Positions 1 to 11,918 of a DNA stretch of 64,000 nucleotides are shown one piece after another. The translations under genes and the position numbers were made by a program. Positions within the stretch are counted from its first letter, which is position 1. Every line of letters starts with the position of its first letter. The notes below the pieces were generated by a model. It was not told the DNA's origin and did no database searches. It saw nothing but the letters and a program-made list of their open reading frames with translations. Origin of the DNA: Helichrysum umbraculigerum. Lineage: Eukaryota; Streptophyta; Magnoliopsida; Asterales; Asteraceae. The stretch covers positions 160,383,759 to 160,447,758 of the forward strand of contig CATIUR010000003.1 of assembly GCA_949592205.1 (NCBI GenBank), given 5' to 3'.

Positions 1-1035
1 TCACTTAAAAGAGGAATGACATATGAGGTTAAAAAGGCTGATCCAATTAAAAATTTATCTGATGATGAGTTGTTTGTTGAAGGTGAAGTTAGTGATTGGA
101 CTGAAGAAGATGATCAGAGTGATAGGACATCTGTTAGTGAGAAGAGTGTAAAATCTGAATCATCTAAGTCTGAGTCAACATGTGAGAATGTGAAGAGAGT
201 AATTACTGGTCTAGTTTCTGAGCTTAAGTCTGATAAACTAGAAGAGAGTAAGAAAATGTTTAAGGAAAGGGCTAAACTGGACTTAGAGAATGTGAGTTTG
301 AACACTAACAAATCTAAACTTGGGTTAGGATATGTTAGTAATACAGTTAATTCAGTTACTAAACCTGTTGTTAAATCTGATGTGAATAACTGTGTTAATT
401 GTAAATGTAAAGCAAGTACTTCTTTTTCACAGAATTTTCAAAAACAAAAACCCAGAGGTAATCAAAGAAACTGGAATCAAATGATTTCACAGAGACTGGG
501 TAATAATGTTACTGTGATAAAAGAAAAGACTTGCTTTATATGTGGAAAAATGGGTCATCTTCAATATGACTGTTATCATAATCCTGAGAATGTTCAAAGG
601 ATTAGAAAACAGTCATGGACAAAAGCAAATATGATTAACAAACAAAATTTTCAATCAAAAGTTAATCATACTGCCAGAGTTCAGAAGATAAACTCAAAGG
701 CTAACATTGTAAGCACTGTTACAGATAAATCAACTGCAGCAGTAATAACAAAATTAGCCAAAAGTAAAAAGACTAAAACAGTGGTAACAAAATACAAAAA
801 CAGTGTTAACAAACTTAACACTGACTCTTCATTTGGTAAAACAGTTAAAACTGTTAAGCCAAAAACCACTGTTAAGTCTAAAATAAGTTGGATTTGGACA
901 CCTATTAAGTCTGATAAATTAACAGGTCCAAATACCAACAGTGCATCACAATCAATAATCTTCAAGAAAGTTGAGTATGTGATTGCACATGGGAAACCCA
1001 AAGCCAAATTGGTTTGGGTTCCCAAGAGAAATTAA
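1..1035 (+). pseudogene. gag: Copia gag (nucleocapsid part), N-terminus outside the window
   Basis: The frame is open from base 1, so the methionine at 16 is internal and the true start is upstream. The visible part is acidic and serine-rich at first (about residues 20-60), then lysine-rich. It holds one CCHC zinc knuckle of the form C-X2-C-X4-H-X4-C (CFICGKMGHLQYDC, about residues 173-186), which binds retroelement RNA during packaging. A basic linker follows and ends in WVPK, a sequence commonly seen just before the protease in this lineage. The frame then meets TAA at 1033 and TGA at 1045, but the same frame continues into protease, so gag and pol are in register and separated only by these stops. 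They could be decay or a natural gag-pol boundary. Confidence 0.85.
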
Positions 1036-1060
1036 TTCTCTTTTTGACTGTTTGTGCAGG

Positions 1061-2783
1061 GCAAGCCAAAGAGCTTATGGCATATTGATAGTGGATGCTC
1101 AAGGCACATGACTGGAGACAAATAAAAGCTACAGGATTTCAAATCTTTTGATGGTCGATATGTAGCTTTTGGAAGCAATCCAAAAGGAGGAAAGATCACA
1201 GGCAAAGGGACAGTTCAGAGTGAAAAGCTAAGTTTTGATAATGTTTATTTTGTGGAACAACTGAGGTATAATTTGCTAAGTGTGAGTCAAATCACAGATA
1301 AAAAGAACCCAGTTCATTTTACTGACACTGAATGCCTTATCTTGTCCAAGGAATTCAAAATACCTGAAAACATGATTTTAATGAGAATTCCAAGGCAAGA
1401 TAATGTATATAAGTGTGACTTAGCAAATATGACACCTCAACCCGATTTAAACTGTCTTATTTCTAAAGCAAGTGTGAATGAATCTGAACTGTGGCATAAG
1501 AGGATGTGTCACATGAATTTCAAAACCATTAATAAACTTGTCAAAAACAAGCTTGTTAGAGGATTGCCTGAAAAGGTCTATTCATGTGATGATCATTGTG
1601 TTTCTTGTCAAAAAGGAAAGCAACACAAATCATCTTTTAAGTCCAAAACGGTGAATACAAACTGCACACCCTTACACTTATTGCATATGGACTTATTTGG
1701 ACCAACCAGTATAAGTAGTATGGGGAAAAGATCTTATTGCCTTGTGATTATTGATGATTATACTAGATTTACATGGGTTTTCTTTCTTAGGACAAAGGAT
1801 GAGACAGGTGAAATACTTAGATCATTTATAACTAAGATGGAAAATCAATTGGACAAAAAAATAAAGATCATCAGAAGTGATAATGGAATAGAATTTAAAA
1901 ATCATGAGATGGATAAATTCTGTGAAGTTAAAGGTATTAAGAGAAAATTTAGTGCACCTAGAACTCCTCAACAAAATGGAGTAGCTGAAAGGAGGAATAG
2001 GACACTGATTGAGGCTGCTAGAACCATGCTATCTGATGCAAAGCTACCTATGTCCTTTTGGGCAGAGGCAGTTAGCACAGCTTGCTATGTTCAGAATAGG
2101 GTATTAGTTGTTACGCCTCATAACAAGACACCATATGAACTGTTATTTAAGAAAAAGCCATTGGTTAGTTTCTTAAAATCTTTTGGGTGTCCTTGTACAA
2201 TCTTAAATACCAAAGATCACTTAGGAAAGTTTAAGAGTAAGGCAGATGAGGGGATATTTGTTGGTTACTCTATTCAAAGTAAAGCTTATAGGGTATTCAA
2301 TCAAAGGACCAGGATCATAGAAGAATCAATGAACATCACTTTTAATGAAAACACTGTTAATCCTGATGGAAAAGGTCCTGAATCACTGTTTGATATTGAT
2401 GCACTTAATACTGCTTTTAGATATACAAATGTGGATTTTAGTGCAGGTACAAGTGCAGGTACAAATACAGGAACAGGTGCTGGAGAAGGTAGATCAGACT
2501 CAGGAATGCCAGCTGGAAAGAAGAATGATTCATTGGAATACATTTTGTTTCCAATTTGGTCTCCTGATCCCCCAGAAGTGTTTGAATCTGATCAATCAAA
2601 GAAATCACAGAGCTTAGAATCAGAAAAATCAGATGAAACATCATTTACTCATGTTGATGATTCTGATAGACCTGTTATGGAAGACAGTGCAGAAGACAGT
2701 GATATGAGTCCAACACAGAAGTATTCAAAGTTAGATGTGAATGTTGATCAGACACCAACAAGGCAACTTGACAAGGAGCAGGA
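1061..2783 (+). pseudogene. pol: Copia pol, first part: protease and integrase
   Basis: The protease active site DSGCSRHMTG lies near 1087-1116 and is broken by TAA at 1123-1125. A GAG-pre-integrase segment follows with the H-H-C-C zinc site (H in LWHKRMCHM, CVSCQKGK). The integrase core shows all three catalytic acids: D in MDLFGP, D in IRSDNG, and E in GVAERRN. The Copia GKGK-like and SFGC regions follow (KSFGCPC, DEGIFVGYS). After the core comes a serine/aspartate-rich linker cut at 2783 by the solo LTR, and the same frame resumes on the other side after one copy of the 5-bp duplication. Integrase would insert the cDNA into the host chromosome. No function is expected from this copy. Confidence 0.9.
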
Positions 2784-2809
2784 TGTAACACCCCGAAAAT
2801 TTAGAGTCG

Positions 2810-2841
<32 letters not shown>

Positions 2842-4869
2842 TATCCGATTCATAATACTGATGCATTTAATTGTATTACAGTCACAATGATCCCAGATTT
2901 AACAACTACAAAACATCTTCTAAAAATGGGAAGTACCCGCCGAGTACCACCTTTACCCGCCGGGTAAACAGGTTGACCCGCCGGGTAACCTATTGAGAAC
3001 GCCGGATGAATTAACTTTTTGACCACAGAGATTTTCTTCCGTTTAAAGACTTTAGCAGCCGCCGGGTCAGGGTTTTGCCCGCCGATTTGTTCTTGATTCC
3101 GGTTTACCCGCCGGGTACAGGACTTACCCGCCGGGTAGTCCTGTATTCCAGCAGATCCTGGCTTAATTTCCTTACAAACCAAATGCCTAACTTCAAACGA
3201 TCATAACTCGAAAATGACAAATCATTAGAACATGAAATTTTGCAGACACTTATAAAATGACATTCCAAACACTTCCTAATTTTCACTTTTCAAATTTTCA
3301 CGTTTATTCGGGATTTGGACTAATGACTTAAAAACGACCAATTTAGCTCATTTTCTTGACTTACTAAGTTGCAAACCATTTCAAACCAAGTTCTCAAACT
3401 TTGACACTTACCTTAGCTATGGAAATGAGACTTAAAGCAATGACTACCATTTCCATACTTGCACCATAATTCATTTTAACTCTTTAACTCAATTGGTGCC
3501 CATTTAGACACTTTCTTGACCCGTTTAAATCTTCACCCATATAACCACTTATCTAACATTTGAACTTGATCACATTGACTATTCTAAGTCAAACCAAAGT
3601 ACTATTATCACTAAACTTCAACTTTCAACATTTACATACTTTAACTATACATAATATAAACTAGCTTTAAGTGACAAAACATCATTTTACAACAAAAGGG
3701 GTGACTTGTATCAAGAGCATGATATTAAGAGATAGCTTGTTACCGACTAGTACACAAGCTTCACCATTAACCTTTAAGCCGGTCTCTTGCCCAAACCTTC
3801 ATGCTTACCACTTGATTCACCTAAAAATGATAAACTTAAAACAATAAGCACAACGCTTAGTAAGTAAGGGATACTTCAACAATAACTTAAACACTTAAAC
3901 AATTAAGGATCCTTAACCACTTCCACAAAGTTAATCACAAGGATTAACAACTTCCACAAGTGACCCTAATGTCATTCTTTGATTAACATCAAACAACGAC
4001 ATAGAAATCACTACTTCAACAAAATCCCAATACTTACCTTGCTTTTGAATTAAAGAACTACTTGAACTCACTTGTACACCTTGATCACCTAATCACATGA
4101 ACAAGTAATACACATAAATCACTTAAACACATAATTTCATTCTTAACTTTCATTACTTTCAACATCATAAGTGATTACATATCACTAACTTCATCATTTT
4201 CACATTAATTCTCTTTATAGTCTACTAATTAACCATACTTTAGAACTTCTCTTAAAACCCATAACTATATGATTGATCATATATATAAACTTTATCAACA
4301 TAAGTTCAAGAATCACTTTAATAACAAGTTTTAATCATTACTTTAGCTAATTCATTACTTAATTCAAACTTTATTCAAAACCCAAGTTTAGGGTTTATAT
4401 CAATAGCTTCAATTTATCAATTTAAACAAAGAGGGAAATATGCTCATACCTTAAGGAATAAGAATTAAAGATTAAAACTCAGCAACAATCAAGCCCTAGC
4501 TTTAATTTGGGGTTTGTTCTTCTTTGTTCTTTCTTTAAAACTCGCCACACACAAAACTCTGTACGTATGTTTTATGTTTCTGAATTAAGAAAGAGATAGA
4601 AGCTGCAGGAATTCTTATCTTATACTGTGATTTACAACTTAACCCCCTTAACTTCTATCACTTTACAAGTTCAGTCCCTCCAACCCATTCTTCTTTACAT
4701 TCTAAGTCCTATTCTTACAATTAACTTAACATATTTAATCCTTTTTAACTAGCTTTTAACTTATAACAAAAACTTAAACACATTATACATTTAATACACA
4801 TATTTTATAATTTAAAATGTAAACACATATTTTATAATTTTTAAAACTTACAAATTTAGGGGCGTTACA
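2784..4869. mobile_element. Solo LTR (Gypsy-like) inserted in Copia pol, TSD CAGGA
   Basis: The insert starts TGTAACACCCC and ends GGGGCGTTACA, so its ends are inverted repeats with TG/CA termini. It is flanked by an exact 5-bp duplication CAGGA at 2779-2783 and 4870-4874, and the interrupted pol frame rejoins when the insert is ignored. No coding domain, primer site or purine tract is present, so it is best read as a solo LTR left by LTR-LTR recombination. The TGTAACACCCC end matches the Gypsy LTR ends later in the window. Near the left end is a T-tract (about 2810-2837) and a cluster of TACCCGCCGGGTA palindromes (2932-3140). Confidence 0.85.
2932..3140. repeat. Cluster of TACCC-GCC-GGGTA palindromes in the solo LTR
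   Basis: About six copies of an imperfect palindrome with arms TACCC and GGGTA around GCC (near 2933, 2953, 2974, 3057, 3105 and 3125), some with changed arms such as CGAGTA. The copies are irregularly spaced, so this is a cluster of dispersed palindromes and not a tandem satellite. Confidence 0.75.
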
Positions 4870-6713
4870 CAGGAACAATTGAATTATTTATATTTGATGA
4901 GCTCTACTCCTTTGTCAAAGAGAATTTCAAGAGAAGTGTCAAGTAGTGAGTCTGGACAAGAAGGAAATTATACCAACTTAGAGGTGGAGATACAAGAAAC
5001 AGCAGCATCTAAATACATTACTCATAAAGATCATCCACTTGAAAATGTAATAGGAGATATTGAATCTGCTGTTAAAACAAGAAATCAAAGTCAGGTGTTT
5101 GAAGCTTCAGCAAATGAGGATGAAGTAAATCTTGATACAGAAGCAGTTAATACTTCTTTGTTTGCTTGTTTTCTGTCTCAAACAGAACCAAAGAAGGTTA
5201 CTGAAGCTTTGAGAGATCCTAGTTGGATTGAAGCTATGCAAGAGGAGTTGCTTCAGTTTAAGATTCAAGAAGTCTGGACATTGGTTGATTTGCCCAAAGG
5301 GAAGAGGGCAATTGGTACTAAATGGATTTTCAAAAACAAGAAAGATGAAAGAGGTATAGTGATAAAAAAAACAAGGCTAGATTGGTTGCACAGGGATATT
5401 CACAAGAAGAGGGAATTGATTATGATGAAGTTTTTGCACCTGTTGCAAGAATAGAGGCAATCAGATTGTTTTTGGCTTATGCTTCATTCAAGGGATTCAT
5501 TGTGTATCAGATGGATGTTAAGAGTGCTTTTCTGTATGGCACTATACAGGAAGAGGTTTATGTATGCCAACCACCAGGGTTTGAAGATTCCAAGTTTCCT
5601 GATAAAGTTTTCAAACATGAAAAAGCTCTTTATGGATTACATCAAGCACCTAGAGCTTGGTATGATACTTTTTCAGATTATCTGTTGCAGAATGGATTCA
5701 AAAGGGGTGCAATAGATAAAACTTTGTTTACAAAAAGGATTAAGGATGATATACTACTAGTTCAAGTCTATGTAGATGATATCATTTTTGGTTCAACAAA
5801 GGATAGTCTCTGCAAGGAGTTTGAATCACTGATGCATGAGAAGTTCAAGATGAGCTCCATGAGGGAATTAACATTTTTCTTGGGGTTGCAAGTGAAGCAG
5901 CAGAAGAAAGGAATCTTTATTCATCAAAGTAAGTATGTTAATGATATACTGGATCGGTTTGGATACAAAGATGCTAAGATTGCAAGCACACCAGTGGAAA
6001 CAAACAAGAAACTACATGCAGATCTTGAGGGGGAGAGTGTGGATGAACATCTTTACAGATCAATGATCGGGTCTCTTATGTATCTCACTTCATCAAGGCC
6101 TGACATCATGTTTGCAGTGTGCTTATGTGCAAGATTTCAAGCTAATCCAAAGCTGTCACATCTTTATGATGTCAAAAGAATATTTAGATATTTAAAGGGT
6201 CAATCAAAATTGGGTCTTTGGTATCTAAAGTTTACTTCTTTTGATCTGATAGCTTATATAGATAGTGATTATGGAGGAGCTAATCTGGACAGGAAATCTA
6301 CATCAGGAGGTTATCAATTTTTGGGAGATAGATTGGTTTCATGGCAATGCAAGAAACAAACCACTGTATCTACATCTACAGCAGAGGCAGAATATGTAGC
6401 AGCTGCAAGTTGCTGTGCACAAGTGCTATGGATTCAGAATCAGATGTTAGATTACGGTTTTACCTTTCTTAATACTCATATTTTTATTGATAACAGTTCT
6501 GCAATCAGTATTATCAATAACCCAGTTAAACATTCTAAAACCAAGCACATTGAAATTAGATATCATTTCATCAGAGACTGTAATGAGAAAAGACTTATTC
6601 AAATTTTGAAAGTTCATACTGATAATCAGTTTGCTGATCTGTTTACTAAAGCATTTGATGTAGGCAGATTCACATTCTTGGTTACTAGTATTGGAATGAT
6701 CAATTTGTCTTAA
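4870..6713 (+). pseudogene. pol: Copia pol, second part: reverse transcriptase and RNase H
   Basis: After the duplicated CAGGA the pol frame resumes with a short linker and the start of reverse transcriptase (LRDPSWIEAMQEE, WTLVDLPKGKRAIGTKWIF). Near 5365 an eight-A run causes a frameshift, and the domain continues in the frame that is open from 5382 to 6713. That frame has the catalytic YVDD box (VYVDDIIFGST, near 5770-5800), the QMDVKSAFLYG motif and ALYGLHQAPRAWY. RNase H follows (YIDSDYGGANLDRKSTSGG, STAEAEYVAAASC), then the Copia C-terminus with KHIEIRYHFIRD and HTDNQFADLFTKA. The stop at 6711 ends pol. Only the frameshift and the upstream insertion break this part, so the decay is moderate. 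Confidence 0.9.
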
Positions 6714-7400
6714 GTATTTTTCTTATCAATGCTTTCTGTGAATAATATTTACTGTGCTTCAATTTGGGTTAATACTGATTTGTTAATTAAACACTGATAG
6801 TGTGTATTGTGTATAGTTATCACTGTTTATTACTTTAAGTATAAACAGTGGTAATAATCACTTTACCACTGTTTTTGTATGATTAACACTGTATTCTTGT
6901 ATTTTTGTTCGTGTTAACACTGTAGGTTATATTTCTATGCTTTGGAGTCTAACCACTGCAGGTGTATGCTTTGGCGTTTTACTGTTTGGTAAAAAAAAAA
7001 AAAAACCTGCTTTGTTTATATGATATTGCTAGATCTTAAGTACTACTTGTATTAAGTTAGCACTGCCTTGGTCGGTTGGTACTGCTTGTACAAGTGAGCA
7101 CTGCTAGCTTTATTATGTAAATGATGCATTTGAAAAACCAAGTGTTGATTATCACTGATGATTAAATCTCACAATTACCACTGAGAGTGTTATTTTTCTT
7201 AATTAACACTGTTTTAGTTATAATTGGGGATCTGGTCAAATTAGGGTTTACAACTGATTTAATTTCAGTACTTAACTCTCAACACTTAGGGTTTTTCATT
7301 ACGCTTTCAAAATTACACATACAAACCACTGCGCTAAGTCTCATAGATTCTCAATTCTGTAAATCATCTTCGTTTCTCTTCGATTTCGTGATTTATTATC
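6714..7400 (+). other. Spacer between pol and the third ORF
   Basis: There is no coding frame of note. The stretch is T-rich, has many short CACTG-type words (ACCACTG, AACACTG) and an A-run at 6991-7005. In SIRE-type elements the ORF after pol is thought to be expressed from a spliced or subgenomic RNA, so an acceptor or promoter could lie here. A possible acceptor is the AATTTCAG ending near 7268. That role is inference. Confidence 0.5.
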
Positions 7401-10400
7401 ATGGCATCTACTTCGTCTACTGTTCAGCTACCGATTGGAAAAGATCACAATATGATCGCATTCTTGATGAAACCTGCTGAGGCAACCGAGTATGTGGAAA
7501 TCATTGATTTTCTTCGTGCTTCACATATTCGTCATGCTCTTACTGTGGCACCCAGAATATCTCATGAACATATCAACAATTTCTGGGTGAATGCTACGAT
7601 TGAAGAGGAACAGGAGATTAAACAGATCGTTTCAAAAGTCATGGATACACGAGTTGTAGTCACTGAAGCTACTGTTAGAGCTTCATTACAGCTAGATGAT
7701 GAGACAGGTTTAACATCTTTGGATGATTCTGTTATGTATGATACTCTTCGGTTGATGGGTTATGAGGGTTCCTTTGAAATTTTTACTTTTCAGAAAACCT
7801 TATTTTCTCATTAGTGGAGATTTTTGATTCATACAATTTTGCACTGTTTATCATCTAAAAGATCATCTTTTGAACAGTTTGGAAGCAACATTGCTTATGC
7901 AATTGCTTGTCTTGCAACTGGTCAGAGATTTAATTTTTCAAATCTGATATTTTCTGTTATGCTTAGGAACATTGAGCAACCAAAGATTAAAATTTTGATG
8001 TATCCACGATTTGTGCAGTTGTTCTTAAATGAACAAATTTCTAATTTAACTGCACTTGATAAAGTTATTGGTATTGTCTCTTTTAAAACAAAAGTTTTTG
8101 TAAATATGAAGAGAGATACTAAATTTTCTGGGAAGGTTACAACATTATTTTCTACTATGCTTCCTGCACCTTCCACCACAGCATCAGTACAACCAACTGA
8201 AGCTGAACCAGTTGCTGAGAGAATGGTTCCACCCACCACTTCTCAACCCACAGTAGCTGGGGGTATTAAAAGAAAACAAGGGACCAAAACAGCTAAATCT
8301 TCTAGAGCTAAAAAGGCTAGAACACAGATGTCTGAGGATCATGTTGCTCAGTCATCTCAGTCAATGGACAGTGGTCCAGAACAACATGTGGTCCATAAGG
8401 AGAGGGGTGACCATTCTGAAAGGGCTGCTTCTACTGCTTCTAGCCCACTGGGAGAGCAGTTAAGAAGTAACAATGATAAGACCCAATCAGAGGCAACACA
8501 TGGACATGATTCTACACCTGTAGATGATCGTAGTGGTCCCAGTACCAATAATCAAGGGGACTTTGATGATCATGCTAGGCATGAGTCAGAGTTTGATAAT
8601 GTCAATGATTCACCAAATGATTCACATCCTGAAGGTGTTGAGGCTAGAACTAACTCAGAATTGACGGCTATGATTGACTATCTCTGGTCAAAATTTGTTA
8701 AGGAAAGGAAAAAGAATAGAGCTAAGGATGAGATTGTGGCTCAATTGCAGAGGAGAGTGCAGCAGTTAGAGAAGATTGTCATTGATTGTTTGAAGAAAGG
8801 AAGGAAGTATGTGGTCCATGATACTTCTGAACCTGAAGATGCTTATCAATTTCAACAAAATGCTTTCAAAAAGGGGGAGAAGGTTTGGACAAATATGGGT
8901 GATAAGGTAAATAAGGATGATAAGGTTGTGGATGATGATGAGAAGGTCGATGAGGATATAGAGATGGAACAACCTGAGGATGATGAGTTTGTACATACAC
9001 CTCCAACACCACCAACAGAGCCAGAGATGAATGAACCAGTAAATGAATCAGTGGAAACAGAAATGAATGAACCAGAGGCTGATGATAATGTATCTGAACA
9101 TACTGAGGTTATTGGTTCAGTTGATCAAACTGCAGAGGTTGATATGGGTGCTAAGACTGAGGAGCTAAAGATTGATGATGATGATGGTGATGAGGTTAAT
9201 AAACCAGAGATAGCAGTTGAAAAAGAAAAGACTGATGCTCAACAACAATTTGAAAAAACTAGAAAAAAGAGCATTCCAGTTAAAACTGCTAAGATGACAG
9301 GAACAGGGAAGAAGGTTGAAACACCAAAGAAACAATCTACACAACCATCTTTGCCTGGTTTTACAATTAGAGAACCTGCTATAGCTCCTGTTCATCAAAA
9401 GAAAGATTTGCCAAAGATTGATCCCAAAGATAAAGGCAAGGGAAAGCTGGTTGAAGAACCAAATAAGAAAAAAGCCAAAATCAGTGCCAGCTGATGCAAC
9501 TGCTCATGATCCAGAATATGCACAAAGATTACATGCTGAGCTCAATGCAGAAGACTTGATTGATGTTGAGATTGAGCCATGTAAATTTGTTAAAATGACA
9601 AAGGAACAAGTGGCAGAATGGGATGAGTACTTGTTGAGAGAGCAAAAGCAGGATGATATTGAGTATCTGGTTGATCAACTCAAGAAGAAGAAAGCAGAAG
9701 AGGCTAGAAAGAAAAAGGCTGCTAAACCACCAACAAAAGCTCAGATGAGGAAAAATTTGATTGCAAAGTTAAAAGGTGGATATATTCCTCTGAATGCTTT
9801 GAAGCAGATGAGTTTGGAGAGATTGCAGAGTTTGTGGGATAAGGATGATATGAATCCTGAAGTGATTGAGAGGAAAGAAAAAGAAAAGAAAGAAGCTGAA
9901 AAAGAAAAGAAAAAAGCTGAAAGAGAAAAGAAATTAAAAGAAAAGGAAGAAAAGGAAAAGAAAGAAAAGGAAGAAGCTGAGAAAAGAAAGAAAGAAGAAA
10001 TAGAAAGAAAGAAAAGAGAGTTGGATGAGATTCCCGATAGAGAAATGAATGTTGATGAATTGAAGGAATTTATTCTCTTACAACCAGTGGAATCAGAGGT
10101 AATTAATGTTGATTTGCCTGGGATTATTGATTGGTCCATTGAACAATTTGTTAATCCTGTTAAGATTCACAAGATTAAAATTGAAAGAGCAGATGGAAAT
10201 GTATCTTGGTGGAGATCTTTTAGGGATTTGATAAAGAGGATCAGTAGAACTGATTTGGTCAGAATGTATGAGATTGGGATGGAGAAGGATTTGGATTCAA
10301 AGAAGTTTGATAATCTGGTTGAGAAGGTTACATGGCATTGGATTAAAGCTATGTTTGAACCAGAAGAGTTTCCATTTCAATTTAGTACTTTCAGCAAGGT

Positions 10401-10641
10401 CGAGAATTGGATTTATCATGCCAAACCAGGAGTACATCAGATTGTTATGGATGATGTAGTGTTTATGTGGATGTTGACAGATAGATTTTATGATATAAAT
10501 CTGAGATTTTTGATGAGCATGAGAAATGCAAGGTTACAAGCTGCTGCTTTAGATGATGTAGCTCTGGATTTGGTTTATATGATGCTGAATCAGATTTATA
10601 AGAAGGAGGAGATAGATAGAAGGAAGAGAAGAAAAGACTGA
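7401..10641 (+). pseudogene. SIRE-type third ORF (position of the env-like gene), broken
   Basis: The start ATGGCATCT at 7401 follows a plausible 5' leader. The N-terminal third (about 250 residues) matches, from memory, a family abundant in Asteraceae Copia elements: features seen are the start region DHNMIAFLMKP, IDFLRASHIRHAL, a WRFLIHTILHCL block and IKILMYPRFVQLFLN. A TAG at 7812-7814 interrupts the frame just before WRFLIH, but the frame continues to 9494. The middle is acidic and low complexity. A frameshift near 9470 moves it to the frame ending at 10641, which has a very long Lys/Glu coiled coil (about 9860-10020) and a conserved C-terminal globular part. I see no signal peptide or clear transmembrane segment, so env is a positional label only. 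Function is unknown. Confidence 0.75.
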
Positions 10642-10713
10642 CAGTTTTGAAAGAATTTTGTAAAGCTCATAATGGAGAATTAGAAGAAACTTAATACTGT
10701 GATGGACATATTA

Positions 10714-10728
10714 AGTTTAGGGGGAGAT
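10714..10728 (+). other. Polypurine tract of the Copia element
   Basis: The sequence AGTTTAGGGGGAGAT sits immediately before the LTR start TGTTGGG. A purine-rich tract ending at the LTR is where plus-strand DNA synthesis begins in LTR retroelements. Confidence 0.8.
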
Positions 10729-11418
10729 TGTTGGGTCAAATCTGTTTCTGGATTGAAGAAGTTGTTAATGAGAAGACAGAGAGTACAAGTGTTTAAAACT
10801 GTTTGAGTTGAAGGATAAAACTGTTTTCATAAAGCTACAACTGGTAGAAGAAATCTGAAGAGAAGACAAGTGTTACAACTGATTGAAGATAGATTTCAAC
10901 TGATAGTTATGTGTCTGTAAGTAGTTAAAATTGTTTATGTATCTGTAACTGTTAGTTATATATGTAGCAGTTAACACTGATTATATATTTGTACTTAGTC
11001 TTATATTACAATTGAAGCAGTTACCACTGAATGTGTAATAGTCACAACTATTTACTTCAGAATGGTAGTTACAACTGTTTATGATTTTGTGATAAGTATG
11101 AGTCGGTTATGGAAGTTATTTTATTCCATATTTGTAGGAGATTGTATAGGACTCTATGTGTTATAAATAGAGATCCTTTAGACCTAGATAGGTTAATGTT
11201 TTGCGCAGCTTCAAGATTTTCTGTAACCCTAATACATTAAGTGTATTCGTCTTATATCATTAATAAGATTGAAGCTTTTGGTATATTATTGTGTTCATCA
11301 TATTAATTTATATTTGTTGATCTTCTTAAATATTATTGAGTGTGATTCCGCAACTTCTCAATAATATATTCAAGGCTTATTATATACGATTGTTTATTAA
11401 GTTAAACAGGGACTAACA
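10729..11418 (+). repeat. 3' LTR of the Copia element, about 690 bp
   Basis: It begins TGTTGGG straight after the purine tract and ends ACTAACA, giving short inverted TGTTrG/CTAACA ends. A TATAAATA box at 11162-11169 is placed as expected for the U3 promoter, followed by a transcript start region. The end is set by the TG/CA rule because the 5' LTR is not in view for comparison. Confidence 0.75.
11162..11169 (+). promoter_or_regulatory. TATA box in the Copia LTR
   Basis: TATAAATA in a T/A-rich context about 255 bp before the LTR end, the usual U3 position. In the 5' LTR the equivalent box would drive genomic RNA. Confidence 0.5.
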
Positions 11419-11538
11419 TTTATTTATACGCCACTAATAGTCTCTACATCAATTTCATCCATGCAACACAAGATAAGGTTGACAATGTTCTCTTTATCAT
11501 TTAGATGTGTTCGGTAAAAATAACTAATAACCTATAAC

Positions 11539-11910
11539 TAGAGCTGGCAAAATGGGTGGGTTGGGCGGGTATGGGCTACGGGTCAAAATGGGCACGGGTA
11601 TAAACGGGCTCGGGTCTAATCGGGCGCGGGTCTAAACGGGCTCGGGTCATAACGGACTCTTTAAAAATTTCATAAAAAAATGTTCTAATTCACTAAAATT
11701 TAGTATCTTCCAAAATAAGTTATATATTTTTAACTATATAATTTGAAAAATATAACATGATGGTCACACATTTAGATCCATTCATGATTTGAGTTTTACC
11801 CAATTAAGTCAATTCCTAAAATTTCTCCAGTCCATAAGAACCCAAACTTTATGTCATTATACCCAGAATTGCCCAAATGTGAAGCAAATGGGCAGAATTT
11901 GCCAGCACTA
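11539..11910. mobile_element. Non-autonomous hAT element, TSD CCTATAAC
   Basis: The ends TAGAGCTGGCAAA and (reversed) TAGTGCTGGCAAA are inverted, and an exact 8-bp duplication CCTATAAC lies at 11531-11538 and 11911-11918. An 8-bp duplication is the hAT signature. The 372-bp body is non-coding. Its left part repeats CGGGTC/ACGGGC words in the subterminal region, as hAT transposase sites often do. Confidence 0.85.
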
Positions 11911-11918
11911 CCTATAAC

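Larger units (their letters stand above)
1..11418 (+). mobile_element. SIRE/Maximus-type Ty1/Copia retrotransposon, 5' end outside the window
   Basis: The order is gag with a zinc knuckle, aspartic protease, integrase, reverse transcriptase, RNase H, a long third ORF, a purine tract and a 3' LTR. Integrase before reverse transcriptase defines Ty1/Copia, and a third ORF after pol is the hallmark of the SIRE/Maximus lineage. The 5' LTR and primer site lie before base 1. A 2086-bp solo LTR (2784-4869) interrupts pol. Stops at 1033, 1045, 1123 and 7812 and frameshifts near 5365 and 9470 make this copy non-functional. The base directly after the element is 11419, but the matching TSD copy is out of view. 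Confidence 0.9.

Noticed and set aside
9741..10139. Minus-strand 132-codon frame rich in Ser/Phe
   Set aside because: It is the shadow of the Lys/Glu coiled coil of the Copia third ORF.
7401..10641. A viral envelope gene
   Set aside because: Only the position suggests env. There is no signal peptide, fusion peptide or transmembrane anchor that I can see.
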